A stretch of 64,000 nt of DNA from Candidatus Nitrosopumilus sp. (lineage in GTDB: Archaea > Thermoproteota > Nitrososphaeria > Nitrososphaerales > Nitrosopumilaceae): positions 1 through 64,000 of the forward strand of contig JAJCXK010000071.1 of assembly GCA_029263475.1 (NCBI GenBank), written 5' to 3'. Below, piece after piece: positions 17,087 to 27,364 of this stretch. Numbering within the stretch: position 1 is the stretch's first letter; every line of letters starts with the position of its first letter. The notes below the pieces were generated by a model. It made no database searches and had not been told where the DNA came from. It was given only the letters and a program-made list of their open reading frames with translations. Position numbers and translations under genes: made by a program.

Positions 17087-17459
17087 ATGTACTATTTTTC
17101 TTGAATTTCAATTTATGAATGTTTAGGTGATTTATGCCTAAATTTTCAAAGATATCATTAATTTTTTAAACAAATAACATTTTTTTAATGTCTGATTGAT
17201 GTTTGAGCGATATGAAATAATCGATCTATTCATGATGGAGTTGAATGATCGAGTTGAACTTTGTTTATTTCAAGTTTTATCTTTTTGAAATGATTATGAG
17301 ATGGGAATATTCAAAGAATCACCTTCCAACGATTACCTGTTGTGACAAATTATCTGTAAAATTAGAAGATGTGTTTGATATTATTTTAAATTTGTAAAAT
17401 AAAAGAAACTGCTCTGAACTAACAGTATTTAATAGAATTATAATGACTTGATAAATAAG
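17087..17459. other. Intergenic stretch, AT-rich, one doubtful 35-codon frame
   Basis: About 370 bases between rpo7 (minus) and the zinc-ribbon gene (plus). It should hold both promoters. A 35-codon frame on the plus strand (17290-17397) encodes a Cys pair (TCCDK) but has no other support. No tRNA or strong hairpin was seen. Confidence 0.5.
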
Positions 17460-17657
17460 ATGGCGGAAAAATGTCCTGATTGCGGATTGACATTACTGCT
17501 TACTGCTTACAGTCCTAACACAACAAGCGGTAAGGAGAGAATCGGATTTAATCCAATTTTAAGTGAGAGAGAGGTAAAACCCGAACAAAAGCTAGGAAAA
17601 TTATGCAGAAAATGCCATTGGAATTCTATGGGAATATCTCAAAAGGATTTGGAATAA
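17460..17657 (+). CDS. Small zinc-ribbon protein (65 aa)
   Basis: A 65-residue protein with two Cys pairs, EKCPDCGL at the N-terminus and KLCRKCHW near the C-terminus, spaced about 45 residues apart and forming one likely zinc site. I chose ATG 17460 over TTG 17448 because it begins MAEKCPDCG. It is monocistronic and unknown in function. Confidence 0.7.
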   Translation: MAEKCPDCGLTLLLTAYSPNTTSGKERIGFNPILSEREVKPEQKLGKLCRKCHWNSMGISQKDLE

Positions 17658-17735
17658 TTCGTTGAAAATTGAATCGTTTCACGTCAATATGTGTTGAAAA
17701 GTCCAGACTAGTACTGTATTGCCACTCCGCTTATG

Positions 17736-17743
17736 TTTAAATA
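17736..17743 (+). promoter_or_regulatory. TATA box (TTTAAATA)
   Basis: TTTAAATA centred about 27 bp before ATG 17767 fits an archaeal TATA box for a leaderless transcript. It also argues that translation of the Mrp/ApbC gene begins at 17767 rather than at the upstream in-frame ATG. Confidence 0.6.
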
Positions 17744-17766
17744 ATGTAAATCTGCTTTTTGACGCA

Positions 17767-18894
17767 ATGGTTGGAATAGATCAAGTTCTTGAAAAACTCA
17801 GTACTGTCATTGATCCTGATTTGAAAAAAGATATCGTATCTATGGGCATGATAAAGGACTTGGAGCTAGCTGATGGCAATTTGAAATTTACTTTGGAATT
17901 AACAACTCCTGCATGTCCCTTCAATGTGGAAATTGAAGATGATGTACGAAAAGCCGTTGGAGAATTGCCAGATTTGAAAAATTTTGACATGAATGTAACG
18001 GCAAAGGTGATGGAAGGACGTTCACTTGATGATGATACTGGAATGAAAACTGTTAAAAATATTATTGGAGTTGCAAGTGGAAAAGGTGGCGTTGGAAAAT
18101 CCACTGTTTCTCTAAATTTGGGATTGGCATTGGCACAAGAGGGGGCCAAAGTTGGATTATTGGATGCTGATATTTACGGTCCTAGCATTCCATTGATGCT
18201 TGGAATGAAAGATGGTTCAATGGAAGTTGAAGATAACAAACTTCAACCTGCGGATTCTCACGGGCTAAAGGTTGTGTCTTTTGGTTTCTTTGCAGATCAA
18301 TCAAATCAGGCAGCAATTTACCGTGGTCCAATTATCTCTGGAATCCTAAAGCAATTTCTCGTTGATACTAACTGGTCTGAATTGGATTACCTCATTGTAG
18401 ATCTTCCTCCCGGAACTGGTGATATTCCATTGACCCTTGCACAGACAATTCCAATTACCGGAATTCTAGTTGTTACTACGCCACAGGATGTTGCAAGCCA
18501 TGTTGCGGTAAAGGCAGTTTCCATGTTTGAAAAGTTGAACGTGCCAATCATCGGTGTAGTTGAAAATATGAGTCACTTTATCTGTCCAAACTGTGATGAT
18601 AAACATTACATCTTTGGCGAGGGAGGTGCAAAGAAAATCAGTGAACAGTTTGACATGCCATTCTTGGGTGAGATTCCGTTGAATGCTGGAATTATGTCTG
18701 GTTCTGATCTTGGCAAACCCATTATGATTACGAATCCTGAATCTCCAAGTGCCGTAGCCTTCAGAAAGAGTGCAAAAAATATCGCAGCCCAGTGCAGCAT
18801 TATTGCTGCAAAATTGCAAGAAGAGGTGGCATCTGAAAACGCTACTGGTGATGGTGAAGAACAATCCTCATCAGAGACAACTACTACGACATAG
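17767..18894 (+). CDS. Mrp/ApbC-family Fe-S cluster carrier ATPase
   Basis: A 375-residue protein: an N-terminal MIP18/DUF59 domain (about residues 1-85, with TTPACPF), then a deviant Walker A KGGVGKS in GVASGKGGVGKST, switch regions, DLPPGTGD and a CPNC motif (FICPNCDD) that binds a bridging Fe-S cluster. It loads and transfers Fe-S clusters in the cytoplasm and may serve NadA, which needs [4Fe-4S]. The C-terminal tail is Ser/Thr/Glu-rich. The dephospho-CoA kinase gene starts 12 bp downstream. Confidence 0.92.
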   Translation: MVGIDQVLEKLSTVIDPDLKKDIVSMGMIKDLELADGNLKFTLELTTPACPFNVEIEDDVRKAVGELPDLKNFDMNVTAKVMEGRSLDDDTGMKTVKNIIGVASGKGGVGKSTVSLNLGLALAQEGAKVGLLDADIYGPSIPLMLGMKDGSMEVEDNKLQPADSHGLKVVSFGFFADQSNQAAIYRGPIISGILKQFLVDTNWSELDYLIVDLPPGTGDIPLTLAQTIPITGILVVTTPQDVASHVAVKAVSMFEKLNVPIIGVVENMSHFICPNCDDKHYIFGEGGAKKISEQFDMPFLGEIPLNAGIMSGSDLGKPIMITNPESPSAVAFRKSAKNIAAQCSIIAAKLQEEVASENATGDGEEQSSSETTTTT

Positions 18895-18905
18895 TCTAGA
18901 TTTCC

Positions 18906-19400
18906 GTGAACTTACCTGACTCCTTAAGAGAACAATTGAAAATTCCTTTGGGGGTTCTTTTACCTGAAAGTCAGGCCGACAAACAAAATATCCAAAAATT
19001 TCTTTCAGATGATTCGTATGTAATCACTGTCGGCGACAGAACCACTGAGAAAATGATTAATTTTGACCTGATTCCGTCACTGCAAATTATTGACGGTCAG
19101 GAAAAAAGAAAAAAAAGAGAGCCGCCAAAAATTGCTAATGCTGTAGAATTGACTGTGGATAATCCAGCAGCTGAAATTACTCAACAATGCATTGACATTA
19201 TAAAAAAAGCACTTGACATGAAACCCCCTGTTAGAATCAGCGTTAACGGGGAGGAAGATCTTCTTGTTCTGCCCGTTTGCGTTCATGCCCCGGAAAATTC
19301 AGTTGTCTTGTACGGACAACCAAATGAGGGACTGGTCATAGTCGAGATTACTCCACAAATTAGAAATAAAACACAAACTCTTCTTGATTCAATGGAATAA
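18906..19400 (+). CDS. GTP-dependent dephospho-CoA kinase (DUF359)
   Basis: A 164-residue member of the archaeal DUF359 family. It shows PLGVLLPE near the start, VGDRTTEKMI, SLQIIDGQEKR and a C-terminal NGEEDLLVLP...LYGQPNEGLV. The family phosphorylates dephospho-CoA with GTP, the last step of CoA synthesis in archaea. It starts with GTG 12 bp after the Mrp/ApbC gene. The family often neighbours Spt4/Rpo7 genes in archaea, and both are within 3 kb here. Confidence 0.88.
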   Translation: MNLPDSLREQLKIPLGVLLPESQADKQNIQKFLSDDSYVITVGDRTTEKMINFDLIPSLQIIDGQEKRKKREPPKIANAVELTVDNPAAEITQQCIDIIKKALDMKPPVRISVNGEEDLLVLPVCVHAPENSVVLYGQPNEGLVIVEITPQIRNKTQTLLDSME

Positions 19401-19587
19401 TTGGGGTGTGATGAGACGGTGGCTGTATGATTGATGATTACCCTACTAAAACTTCTGACCCTATTAATTCATAAATCAAAAGTTACTGCTTGATACATAA
19501 TTTTTCTATTGGTGTCAATAACGTTTGGTTGCGCGTATGCAAAATAATGACATTTCAAAATAAACGCATATTCTTCAAAGATTGACA

Positions 19588-19965
19588 ATGAAGTTAGACT
19601 CTGAACTCACATTACGAATTTTAGAAAAAGTAGGTGTATATTCCAATAGATTTTCAATTCCTGAACCTAAAATGTTACTTACTACAAAGGAAGTTCTTGA
19701 CATGCCTCGTAAAATGACTGAGGGTAGGAGAACCTCTGCTTACAAATACTATGGTGTATCATACCTCCAACACAATCTGGTTTTTATCAATGTGCGAAAA
19801 ATTCCTGACGAAAAAATACTGGAGAATACAATCGTTCATGAGCTAATCCACATGAGGTTTCCATATCTTGCACATGGAAAAAGATTCAACAAACTGGTCA
19901 GACAGGGCCTAAAAGGAAAATCATTTTTACCCTACCGAAAAAGGAGTAAAACCCTTGGCGTTTGA
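19588..19965 (+). CDS. SprT/YgjP-like zinc metalloprotein
   Basis: A 125-residue protein with a zincin motif HELIH in IVHELIHMRFPYLAHGKRF, where the two His and a downstream His fit a SprT/WLM-like site. The C-terminus is basic (PYRKRSKTLGV). It could be a small protease or a zinc-bound nucleic-acid-associated protein. ATG at 19588 follows an in-frame TTG at 19582. Confidence 0.75.
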   Translation: MKLDSELTLRILEKVGVYSNRFSIPEPKMLLTTKEVLDMPRKMTEGRRTSAYKYYGVSYLQHNLVFINVRKIPDEKILENTIVHELIHMRFPYLAHGKRFNKLVRQGLKGKSFLPYRKRSKTLGV

Positions 19966-20070
19966 TCTAGTTCCAAATAATTAATTGAATATTCTGTAGT
20001 AATCCAATAGGCGTGTTGAATATTCCATCTGAAAATTATTTGATCCGCTGTATGCTGTTTTTGATTCGAG

Positions 20071-20262
20071 TTACTGCTGTACGTCATCTACAATTAACGT
20101 CATGTCTAATTCATCAATTTGATCTTGTATCGCTTTTTTTAAAGTCATGTTGTGCTTGTCGCAGAATTTGAAATAGTTGTCAGCCGTATGAAAACATCCA
20201 CAAATCCACTGTGTTTCCTTGTCTCCCTCTACTGTCCACTTGGAATATTTGTGTTCAGACAT
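20071..20262 (-). CDS. Small Cys/His protein (63 aa)
   Basis: A 63-residue protein with WICGCFHTAD and FKFCDKHN, that is C-x-C-x-H and C-x2-H, a plausible zinc site, followed by a helix (TLKKAIQDQIDEL). I do not recognise a family. It stands alone. Confidence 0.6.
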   Translation of the reverse strand: MSEHKYSKWTVEGDKETQWICGCFHTADNYFKFCDKHNMTLKKAIQDQIDELDMTLIVDDVQQ

Positions 20263-20319
20263 GTTTTGTAAGTGATTGGCAGTCTAAAGAATTTTTCTTA
20301 AATAAAAAGGAAAAAATGT

Positions 20320-20577
20320 TTAAGGACAGCCTTCCATCTTTTGGATAAAGTAGCCGTTGTCCTTAATTGCCTGCTCTACAGGCTCTGGTGCTCCTTGTGA
20401 GTGACAGAAAGTACATTCATTTGTTGTCATTTCTGCTTCTCCTTCGCCGACAGATTTGAGCCATTCTTTACCGTATGTAAGGGCCTTGTCGTGATCTTTT
20501 TCACCAGTGATTACATCAAAGTGCATGGTATGTCCATCTGCTGCTTTGACATAAGTGTCGTATACGTGAATTTCCAT
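20320..20577 (-). CDS. DUF2024 family protein
   Basis: An 85-residue protein beginning MEIHVYDTYVKAADGHTMHF, which matches the DUF2024 family. A CTFCHSQ motif and a C-terminal Cys (EGCP) are present. I place the start at the second Met (20577), where family members begin. Function is unknown. Confidence 0.85.
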   Translation of the reverse strand: MEIHVYDTYVKAADGHTMHFDVITGEKDHDKALTYGKEWLKSVGEGEAEMTTNECTFCHSQGAPEPVEQAIKDNGYFIQKMEGCP

Positions 20578-20664
20578 GATTCTAATCAAAAAAAGGGATA
20601 TTTAATCTAAAACGCAAATTCGTATTTACCCATACACAATTAATCTTGTGATTCAAATTCTGAG

Positions 20665-21961
20665 ATGACAATGTTGGGACTCACAAAACAGCAGAAAACC
20701 GTTGTACTGGGATCTTGGTTGGGTTGGTCCCTTGATGGATATGATCTGGTCTTGATGTTACTTGTGATCCCGCTGATCAGTGAGCTGTTTTTCCCACTGG
20801 CAGATCCAACGTTTGCTATACTTGCTACTTTTGCAGCGTATGTTGTTACTCTGATCATGCGTCCGTTTGGAGGTGCGTTCTTTGGAAATTTTGGGGACAA
20901 GTTTGGACGTAAAAAATCAATGATCATCACCATCATGGGATTCTCAATTGCAACGTTTGCAACTGGACTGTTGCCTACATGGGAAATGGTGGGACTGATG
21001 GCACCGATATTTCTAATACTGTTGAGATTCTTGCAGGGGTTTTTTGCAGGGGGAGAATGGGGCAGCGGTGCCGTAATAACAATGGAGACGGTACCGAAAA
21101 AACATAGGGGGTTGCTTTCGGGATTTCTTCAAAGCAGATTCAATTTCGGTTTTGTAATTGCCGCAGTTGTATTTCAATTCACACTGTCAATGTTTCCGGC
21201 AGAACAGTTTGCAGAGATAGGGTGGAGGGTGATGTTTTTCACTGGAATCATTCCTGGACTTGTTGCGCTGTTTATTCGATTTAAAATGTCAAAGTCGGAA
21301 GCATGGTTGACAAAGCAGAAACAAACCGAAAAAAAAATCACCTATGCGTCAACTGCTTTTTTCAAAACCTGAACGAAAGCGATTCTTTTTTGCATTGATC
21401 TTGATGACTGGACTTATGTTTTCATACTATGCCTCAATGGGATTCTTTCCAACATTCTTGCAAAACTATATGGTTTTGGAAAAATCTGAAATTGCATCTC
21501 TGATGATAGTTGCAACCGTTACCTCTCTTACCGGAACCATCTTTGCAGGATATCTGAGTCAGATTATAGGACGGATGAGGGCGATTGCTGTTTTTTCATC
21601 TGCCTCTCTAGTTCTTGCAATACCTGTTTTGTATGGCTTGTTTAATGCTTCAACTTTTTTTGAAAGAATCATCTTCACAATCATTCTGATCATGATTGCC
21701 ACTTCTGGGTTTGGTCCTATGCCTGCATTTTTATCTGAGCGATTTTCAACTGGTATTAGAAACAGTGCGAGCGGATTTGCCTATAACGGAGGCTTGCTTT
21801 TTGGTTCATGGGCTCCATTAATTGCAGTTAGTCTACTATCTGGTAAAGGAGATCTTATACCGTTTTTGCTTGCTACAACTGTGATTGTTGGTGCCTTGAT
21901 AATGATTGTGGGTGCCAAAATTAATCCCGAGACACGTGATGTTGATCTTGCAAAGTCTTAG
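20665..21961 (+). pseudogene. MFS transporter split by a frameshift in an A9 run
   Basis: Two frames together encode one major-facilitator protein of about 430 residues. Frame 1 (20665-21372) has TM1-6 with GWSLDGYDL, the TM2-3 loop GDKFGRKK and FFAGGEWGSGAV. Frame 2 (21344-21961) has TM7-12. The frames meet at nine A residues (21329-21337); removing one A would join ...QTEKK to SPMRQLLFSKPERKRFF. The family (metabolite:H+ symporter type) carries organic acids or osmolytes. It may be a sequencing error, a true pseudogene or slippage-tolerant. The next gene also carries a frameshift. Confidence 0.8.
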
Positions 21962-22009
21962 GATCTCTTGTTTCGCAACTGTTTTCTAATCCTGGAGTGA
22001 CAAATATCT

Positions 22010-22398
22010 ATGAAGTATTTTGTTGAAGTCAAGATAACTCCATCTTCAGACATACTTTTAGAGTTAGATGATGCAAATTCTCCAAACACAGTGCATGATT
22101 TTATTGAAAAATTACCCTTTACGGTGAATCTTAATGTGTGGGGCGATGAAATCTACACTTCAAAATCACCTGTCTCCCAATCTGAAGAAAATGCCAAGTC
22201 TACTGTATGTCTAAATGACGTTGATATTGGCCAACTGGCAAGGCGATATGCCTATTTTATGGTCCGACGCCGATGGGAAAACCTGGGGAAATCACTCCTG
22301 CATCACCTGTCAACATAATTGGGAAAATTATCTCTCCTGACAAATCTGTTTTGGACAGTGTAAACAGTGAGCGTGCAACTTTCAGATTGAAGTCTTGA
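22010..22398 (+). pseudogene. Cyclophilin-like fold protein (TM1367 family), frameshifted
   Basis: The frame from 22010 gives the N-terminal half (about 71 residues, to NDV). After about 22222 coding continues in another frame with YWPTGKAICLFYGPTP, PASPVNIIGKI and an end at 22398. The second part matches the conserved core of the archaeal/bacterial cyclophilin-like TM1367 family. One base appears missing around 22220-22225, where there is no homopolymer. The unshifted reading gives an unrelated 102-residue tail. Function of the family is unclear. Confidence 0.78.
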
Positions 22399-22399
22399 A

Positions 22400-22792
22400 T
22401 TATTTTTCTATTATTTGTATTTCAGTGATATCTGATTCTAGGATGAATGCCTTGAAGTTTTTATTGATTCCTGAATAGATTATCCATGCTACTGGATTAC
22501 TCTGCATGAATTTTTCATCCGTGTTTGATGGAAATGCATCTGAATTGGGATGTGAATGGAAAATACCTACAATCTCCATCCCTCTTTCCTCTGCTGTCCT
22601 GTATGCTTCAATCAGCTGCTCATTTGAAATTGTAAAGCTCATGGGAGATTTTTCAATATTTTCAGTCAGAAAAATGTCTGAAATTTTGTTTACTTTTCCA
22701 AATAGTATGGCACATGATTCGTTGGGCTTTTGGTTTTCTGAATATTCTGATAGGATTTTTTTGTCAGATTGTGATATGATGATTTCCTGCAA
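22400..22792 (-). CDS. JAMM/MPN+ metalloprotease
   Basis: A protein of about 130 residues with the full JAMM motif: Glu in NESCAILFG and the metal site HSHPNSDAFPSNTD (H-x-H-x7-S-x2-D). Archaeal members remove ubiquitin-like SAMP proteins or cleave C-terminal peptides. The frame extends to 22840 into the upstream gene, but TTG at 22792, 2 bp after that gene's stop, gives a usual length and no overlap. It follows the cupredoxin membrane protein in one transcription unit. Confidence 0.85.
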   Translation of the reverse strand: MQEIIISQSDKKILSEYSENQKPNESCAILFGKVNKISDIFLTENIEKSPMSFTISNEQLIEAYRTAEERGMEIVGIFHSHPNSDAFPSNTDEKFMQSNPVAWIIYSGINKNFKAFILESDITEIQIIEK

Positions 22793-22794
22793 GT

Positions 22795-23892
22795 CTATTC
22801 TACGTTGACAGTTCCTATCATCCATGGGTGCAAAATACAATAGTATTCGTAGCTTCCTGCTTCTGAAAACGTGAACTCATACAAGTCTCCTGCAGACATT
22901 ATGTCTGAATCAAACACTTCGTCATATCCTACATCTGGGTTGCCTGAAGTTGCAGTATGCATTGTACTGTCTACATTTTCCCATACCACTGTGGTTCCAA
23001 CTGACACATCAATTATTTCTGGATCATAAAACAACTGTCCTTCGTCGGGAATTGCAGCGCCGTCTGGAATCATCACCTTGATTGGTTCCTTTGCCTGCTC
23101 AATAACTATTGATGCGACCATCCATGGATGTACGATGCACAAGTATTCGTATTCACCAATTTCCATGTCTGTCGTATCTAGTCTGTACACTTCACCTGCG
23201 CCCATCAAACTGGAATCAAACGTTTCTCCAAAGTCTGTTGCACTCGTTACTGTATGCGCCACTGTGTCCGCATTCGTCCATTCAATGGTATGCCCCTGTG
23301 AAACTATTGCGATATCTGGTGCATAGTCTGGATTTCCTTCCTGCGCTGAGTCTACAAGAATCTCAATTGCAAATATCGGTCCAGACGGTGTGATGTCTGT
23401 TTCTGGCTCTTCGACTCCTATTTCTTGAGGGATCATGTATGTGTCTGGAGCTGAGAAAATCCCAAATGATACCCACATGATTATTCCCATCGCCGATGCG
23501 ATTGCTGAAATTCCTCCAACTGGTTTTGCAACGCTTGGATGTTTCATTGATAAATATGCAAAGACAATTGCGGGGAATGCAATAGCCATTAAAATTCCTG
23601 CTAATGTCACTGTAAAGTTTGATGTATTCATGGTACCCATGGCATACATTCCAAATCCTAACGATATCGACAAAATTACTAAAGCCGTTGCTTTGGCCCT
23701 GTTGCTAGTTGAGACGCCTCCATCTAAGATGCCTGCGGCTAGAAAAATCAATCCGACAAACATTGTAAGCCCAGTCAAGGCATGCATGCCGTCAATGAAT
23801 GTATGTGCGATTCCTGCATACGACAGTGTAAGTCCAGCCAAGCCTATGGCTGTGAGTCCCATTCCAGGCATCATGAGGTCCCAATTACTCAT
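22795..23892 (-). CDS. Membrane protein with two C-terminal cupredoxin domains
   Basis: A 365-residue protein. The N-terminal half has about five hydrophobic helices (residues 10-155). Two plastocyanin-like domains follow, each with the first His in VAHTVTSA or MHTATSG and Cys-x2-His-x4-Met ligands (LCIVHPWM and YCILHPWM). The copper domains would face outside, giving a membrane-bound electron carrier. It is divergent from ctaB (heme O synthase), which suggests a link to the terminal oxidase branch, but that is positional. Together with the protein at 4173 it gives four cupredoxin domains in the window. Confidence 0.85.
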   Translation of the reverse strand: MSNWDLMMPGMGLTAIGLAGLTLSYAGIAHTFIDGMHALTGLTMFVGLIFLAAGILDGGVSTSNRAKATALVILSISLGFGMYAMGTMNTSNFTVTLAGILMAIAFPAIVFAYLSMKHPSVAKPVGGISAIASAMGIIMWVSFGIFSAPDTYMIPQEIGVEEPETDITPSGPIFAIEILVDSAQEGNPDYAPDIAIVSQGHTIEWTNADTVAHTVTSATDFGETFDSSLMGAGEVYRLDTTDMEIGEYEYLCIVHPWMVASIVIEQAKEPIKVMIPDGAAIPDEGQLFYDPEIIDVSVGTTVVWENVDSTMHTATSGNPDVGYDEVFDSDIMSAGDLYEFTFSEAGSYEYYCILHPWMIGTVNVE

Positions 23893-23990
23893 TCAAAATA
23901 GCTGATAGGATTAAGATACTTAATCCTTGCGAAATATGGCAGATCACCTCGACGAAGAAATTAAATGGCTTTGGAATAGTGTAGAGTGAA

Positions 23991-24884
23991 TTGGGATTTA
24001 ATGAAATACTGGAGATATCAAAACCTAGAATTGTGGTTCTTTTAGTAATTACTGCAGTTACGTCCATGTATGCAGCTAGTAAGCTGGTTCCTGGTACGCC
24101 TGAGCTTGAATATTGGTATTATTTACACATAATCGTGGCTGGTGGACTAGCTTCTGCTGGCTCTAGTGCTCTGAATCACTATTATGACAAAGACATAGAT
24201 CCGAAAATGACTAGAACAAGTAAGAGGCCCATTCCATCTGGACGGATGAAGGCATCAAATGTCTTGGTTTACGGGTTGGCTGTAAGCTGCATCTCCGTAA
24301 TATACGGTTATTTTGCATTAAATGCTGTTTCTGCATTCTTTATCGCGGTAGGAATTTTCTCATATGTGATAATTTACACTGTATGGCTAAAACGTAGAAA
24401 TTCTTCAAACATTGTAATTGGCGGAATCGCCGGTAGTGCTGCAGCATGGGCAGGATGGACTGCAGCTACGGGAAGTATGGATCTGTTGGGGTTCTTGGTT
24501 GGATTCCTGGTGTTTGTGTGGACTCCTTCTCACTTTTGGTGCCTTGCGATGAAAATCAAAGATGAATATGCTCAAGCCGAAGTTCCAATGCTTCCTGTGG
24601 TAATTGGAATGCAAAAAACATCAAAGTTTATCTTGGGTAATACGCTGATTTTGATTCCTTATTCCTTACTGCTTTCGTTTATTCCTGATGGCATGGGAAT
24701 CGTTTACACTGCTATTGCAATTGTTTCTGGAGTGCTGATGCTTGTCTATCACTACAAACTGACAAAGAATCCGACCTCAGAGTTTGCTTGGAAAGCGTAC
24801 AAGGTTACTGCACCATATCTGACAATAATTTTTGTAGCAGTTGCGTTGGATGCAGCATTTCACTATAATTTGCCGTCGTTTTAA
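23991..24884 (+). CDS. ctaB: Protoheme IX farnesyltransferase (heme O synthase)
   Basis: A 297-residue UbiA-superfamily membrane enzyme with about nine helices. The first Asp-rich site is NHYYDKDIDPKMTRTSKRP, and KPRIV lies near the N-terminus. It attaches a polyprenyl chain to heme B to make heme O for the heme-copper oxidase. The start is TTG. Its divergent neighbour is the cupredoxin membrane protein. Confidence 0.93.
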   Translation: MGFNEILEISKPRIVVLLVITAVTSMYAASKLVPGTPELEYWYYLHIIVAGGLASAGSSALNHYYDKDIDPKMTRTSKRPIPSGRMKASNVLVYGLAVSCISVIYGYFALNAVSAFFIAVGIFSYVIIYTVWLKRRNSSNIVIGGIAGSAAAWAGWTAATGSMDLLGFLVGFLVFVWTPSHFWCLAMKIKDEYAQAEVPMLPVVIGMQKTSKFILGNTLILIPYSLLLSFIPDGMGIVYTAIAIVSGVLMLVYHYKLTKNPTSEFAWKAYKVTAPYLTIIFVAVALDAAFHYNLPSF

Positions 24885-24887
24885 TAA

Positions 24888-25184
24888 TTATTTGTCTACG
24901 CCGGGAAAGCTTGCCTCGTAGTCTTTTTCCATAGCTTCCTTGTTTTGTTGTTCTATTTTATCGACTGTTTTTTCAACCACCACTACCTCTATCCTTCGTT
25001 CATCTTTTGTTATCCATGATACGGTGATGAGTCCTAAAATCTCCAAGTCCAAAAGTATTTTGTTAAATCTGTCATTTGCAATTACGTGTCCGTCTTTAAC
25101 CAAGCTTTTAGAAAGCTCAACATCTGTTAGACGATCCACTTCTTTGATTTTATCATATACTGTATTTCGAATTGGTATTGCCAT
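24888..25184 (-). CDS. Winged-helix-like DNA-binding protein
   Basis: A 98-residue protein with a helix-turn-helix-like core (TDVELSKSLVKDGHVIANDRFNKILLDLEILGLI) that fits a small winged helix, followed by a charged coiled tail. It starts 2 bp after the cdc48 stop, so it is the last gene of the Zn-ribbon/aEF1B/cdc48 unit. It could be a transcription regulator. No close family is recognised. Confidence 0.7.
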   Translation of the reverse strand: MAIPIRNTVYDKIKEVDRLTDVELSKSLVKDGHVIANDRFNKILLDLEILGLITVSWITKDERRIEVVVVEKTVDKIEQQNKEAMEKDYEASFPGVDK

Positions 25185-25186
25185 TT

Positions 25187-27364
25187 TTATCCGTAGAATG
25201 ATTTATTCTCTGTCTTTGGTACAACGTTAGATATACTTTCCTTTACTGCATTATACCAATGATCCACTTCTTTAGTGATGGATGGGTTAATTTGATTCAA
25301 ACTATTTGAAAAGTCCTGATTTGAAATTTCTGTTGACTTTCTCCTCATTGCTTCAACCGCAGATTCTCTGCAAAGTGCGGCAAGGTCTGCACCTGAATAA
25401 TTCTGAGTGGTAATTGCAATCTCTTGCAATTTTACATCCTTTGCCAATGGCATTTTTTCTGTCAAAATTTTGATTATCTCCAATCTTCCTTTTTCATCTG
25501 GGGGTGCTACATAAAGTGTTAAATCTAATCTGCCTGTTCTTAATAGGGCATTATCTAAAATATCTGGCCTGTTTGTTATTCCAATCACCACTACCCTTGA
25601 TGATGAACCCTCTTCGATCTCAGTCAGAAGCTGACTCAGCAGTGTCTCACCTCCTGCATTTTCTCCAGATTTGGAACGTATAAGCGAGTCCAGTTCATCG
25701 AAAATCACCACGCATGGTGAAGCTGCCTTTGCTTTTCTAAAAATTTCCCTGATGGCTTTTTCAGATTCTCCTAACCACTTTGAAAATACTTCTGGACCTC
25801 TAACCAAAATCATGTTTGCACCTGTTTCGGTAGCTAGTGCACGTGCAAGTAGGGTCTTTCCACATCCTGGTGGACCGTAAAGCAAAGCTCCTTTTGGCGG
25901 TCTTATTCCCATCTTTGTAAATTTACTTGGCTCCTTCATCGCTGTGGTAAGGTTGTCTGATAATGATTTTTTTACGTTCTCCAGTCCACCAACGTCACGC
26001 CACCATACTTTTGGTCTTTCAACATAAAATTCTCTCATTGCCGTGGGAACCACGTCTTGCATTGCATCATAAAAGTCAATTAGCTTAATCTGCATGGATT
26101 GTAATACTTCTGTTGGGATTTTCTCAGTTTCAAGATCTATTTCTGGTAGATATCTTCTGATTGATTTTAGTGCCGCTTCCCTGCACAGTGATTTAAGATC
26201 CGCACCTGTATATCCGTGCAAATCCAATGAAAGATCCTTAAGATCTATGTTGTCACTGAGTGGCATTCCTCTGGTATGAATTTCAAGAATTTCCAATCTT
26301 CCCTCTTCGTTTGGTACTGATACCTCAAATTCTCTGTCAAATCTTCCTGGCCTTCTAAGTGCTGGATCAACACTGTCTGGTCTATTTGTTGCACCTAGTA
26401 CGACTACATTTCCTCTGTCATCCAAACCATCCATCAACGCTAACAATTGGGCAACCACTCTTTTTTCTACGTCTCCATAGACTTCTTCTCTTTTTGGAGC
26501 TATTGCATCGATTTCATCTATGAATATTATGCTTGGAGCATTATCTTTTGCATCTTTGAATATGTCTCTGAGCTTGGCTTCTGTTTCTCCATAATACTTG
26601 TTCATGATTTCAGGACCGTTTATCGGATACATGTTGGCCTCTGATTCACTTGCTATTACTTTTGCAAGTAGGGTCTTTCCACATCCTGGCGGACCGTAAA
26701 GTAAAATTCCACTATGTGGCTCAACTCCTAGTCTTGCAAACAATTCCGGATGTTTTAGTGGTAATTCTACGATTTCACGCATTGCCTTTACTTCCTGTCC
26801 TAATCCTCCTACTTCTTCGTACGTCACCCTGACTTTTCTATCTACGGTTGTTTCTTTTGAAATACTAAGTACTGTAGTCCTATCCATCTTGACTACTCCT
26901 TTGGGAGCTGTTTTTGTAATTTTGAAATCTATGGAATTTCCTAAAATCATCACTGATATCTCATCGCCATGTGCAATTGGCATTCCTTTTAATCTGTCTT
27001 GAATAAAATCTGTAAATTCCTTGTCTATTGAAATCGAACCGTTAACTGGTATTAGTGATACTGTTTCTGCAATCTTTGATATGGCTCTTCTAATCTTGAC
27101 AAAATCGTTTAATGACGCGCCAACATTCTTTCTTGTTTGTCCGTCAACCCTTACGATATTTCTTTCTTTTTCGTCCTCATCTATTGGCCACACTACTGCA
27201 CAGCTAGATCTTGAACCCATAATCTCAATTATGTCTCCTGGTGAAACCTTGAGAAAATCCATAGCTTCTGGGCCTATCCTTGCACGTTTTTTACCTATAT
27301 CTCGTTGTTTTGCTTCACCAATTCGCATCTGCAAAGGCTCGTCTTTGCGTGCCGAAAAAACCAC
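25187..27364 (-). CDS. cdc48: Cdc48/VCP-type AAA+ ATPase
   Basis: A 725-residue double AAA+ ATPase. It has an N-terminal double-psi barrel and Cdc48_2 domain (about residues 1-185), D1 with [12 protein letters not shown] and [14 protein letters not shown], and D2 with [12 protein letters not shown] and [10 protein letters not shown], each followed by sensor and Arg-finger motifs. It extracts and unfolds proteins, often for the proteasome. It starts directly after the aEF1B stop. Transcriptional order is Zn-ribbon, aEF1B, cdc48, winged-helix. Confidence 0.96.
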   Translation of the reverse strand: MVFSARKDEPLQMRIGEAKQRDIGKKRARIGPEAMDFLKVSPGDIIEIMGSRSSCAVVWPIDEDEKERNIVRVDGQTRKNVGASLNDFVKIRRAISKIAETVSLIPVNGSISIDKEFTDFIQDRLKGMPIAHGDEISVMILGNSIDFKITKTAPKGVVKMDRTTVLSISKETTVDRKVRVTYEEVGGLGQEVKAMREIVELPLKHPELFARLGVEPHSGILLYGPPGCGKTLLAKVIASESEANMYPINGPEIMNKYYGETEAKLRDIFKDAKDNAPSIIFIDEIDAIAPKREEVYGDVEKRVVAQLLALMDGLDDRGNVVVLGATNRPDSVDPALRRPGRFDREFEVSVPNEEGRLEILEIHTRGMPLSDNIDLKDLSLDLHGYTGADLKSLCREAALKSIRRYLPEIDLETEKIPTEVLQSMQIKLIDFYDAMQDVVPTAMREFYVERPKVWWRDVGGLENVKKSLSDNLTTAMKEPSKFTKMGIRPPKGALLYGPPGCGKTLLARALATETGANMILVRGPEVFSKWLGESEKAIREIFRKAKAASPCVVIFDELDSLIRSKSGENAGGETLLSQLLTEIEEGSSSRVVVIGITNRPDILDNALLRTGRLDLTLYVAPPDEKGRLEIIKILTEKMPLAKDVKLQEIAITTQNYSGADLAALCRESAVEAMRRKSTEISNQDFSNSLNQINPSITKEVDHWYNAVKESISNVVPKTENKSFYG

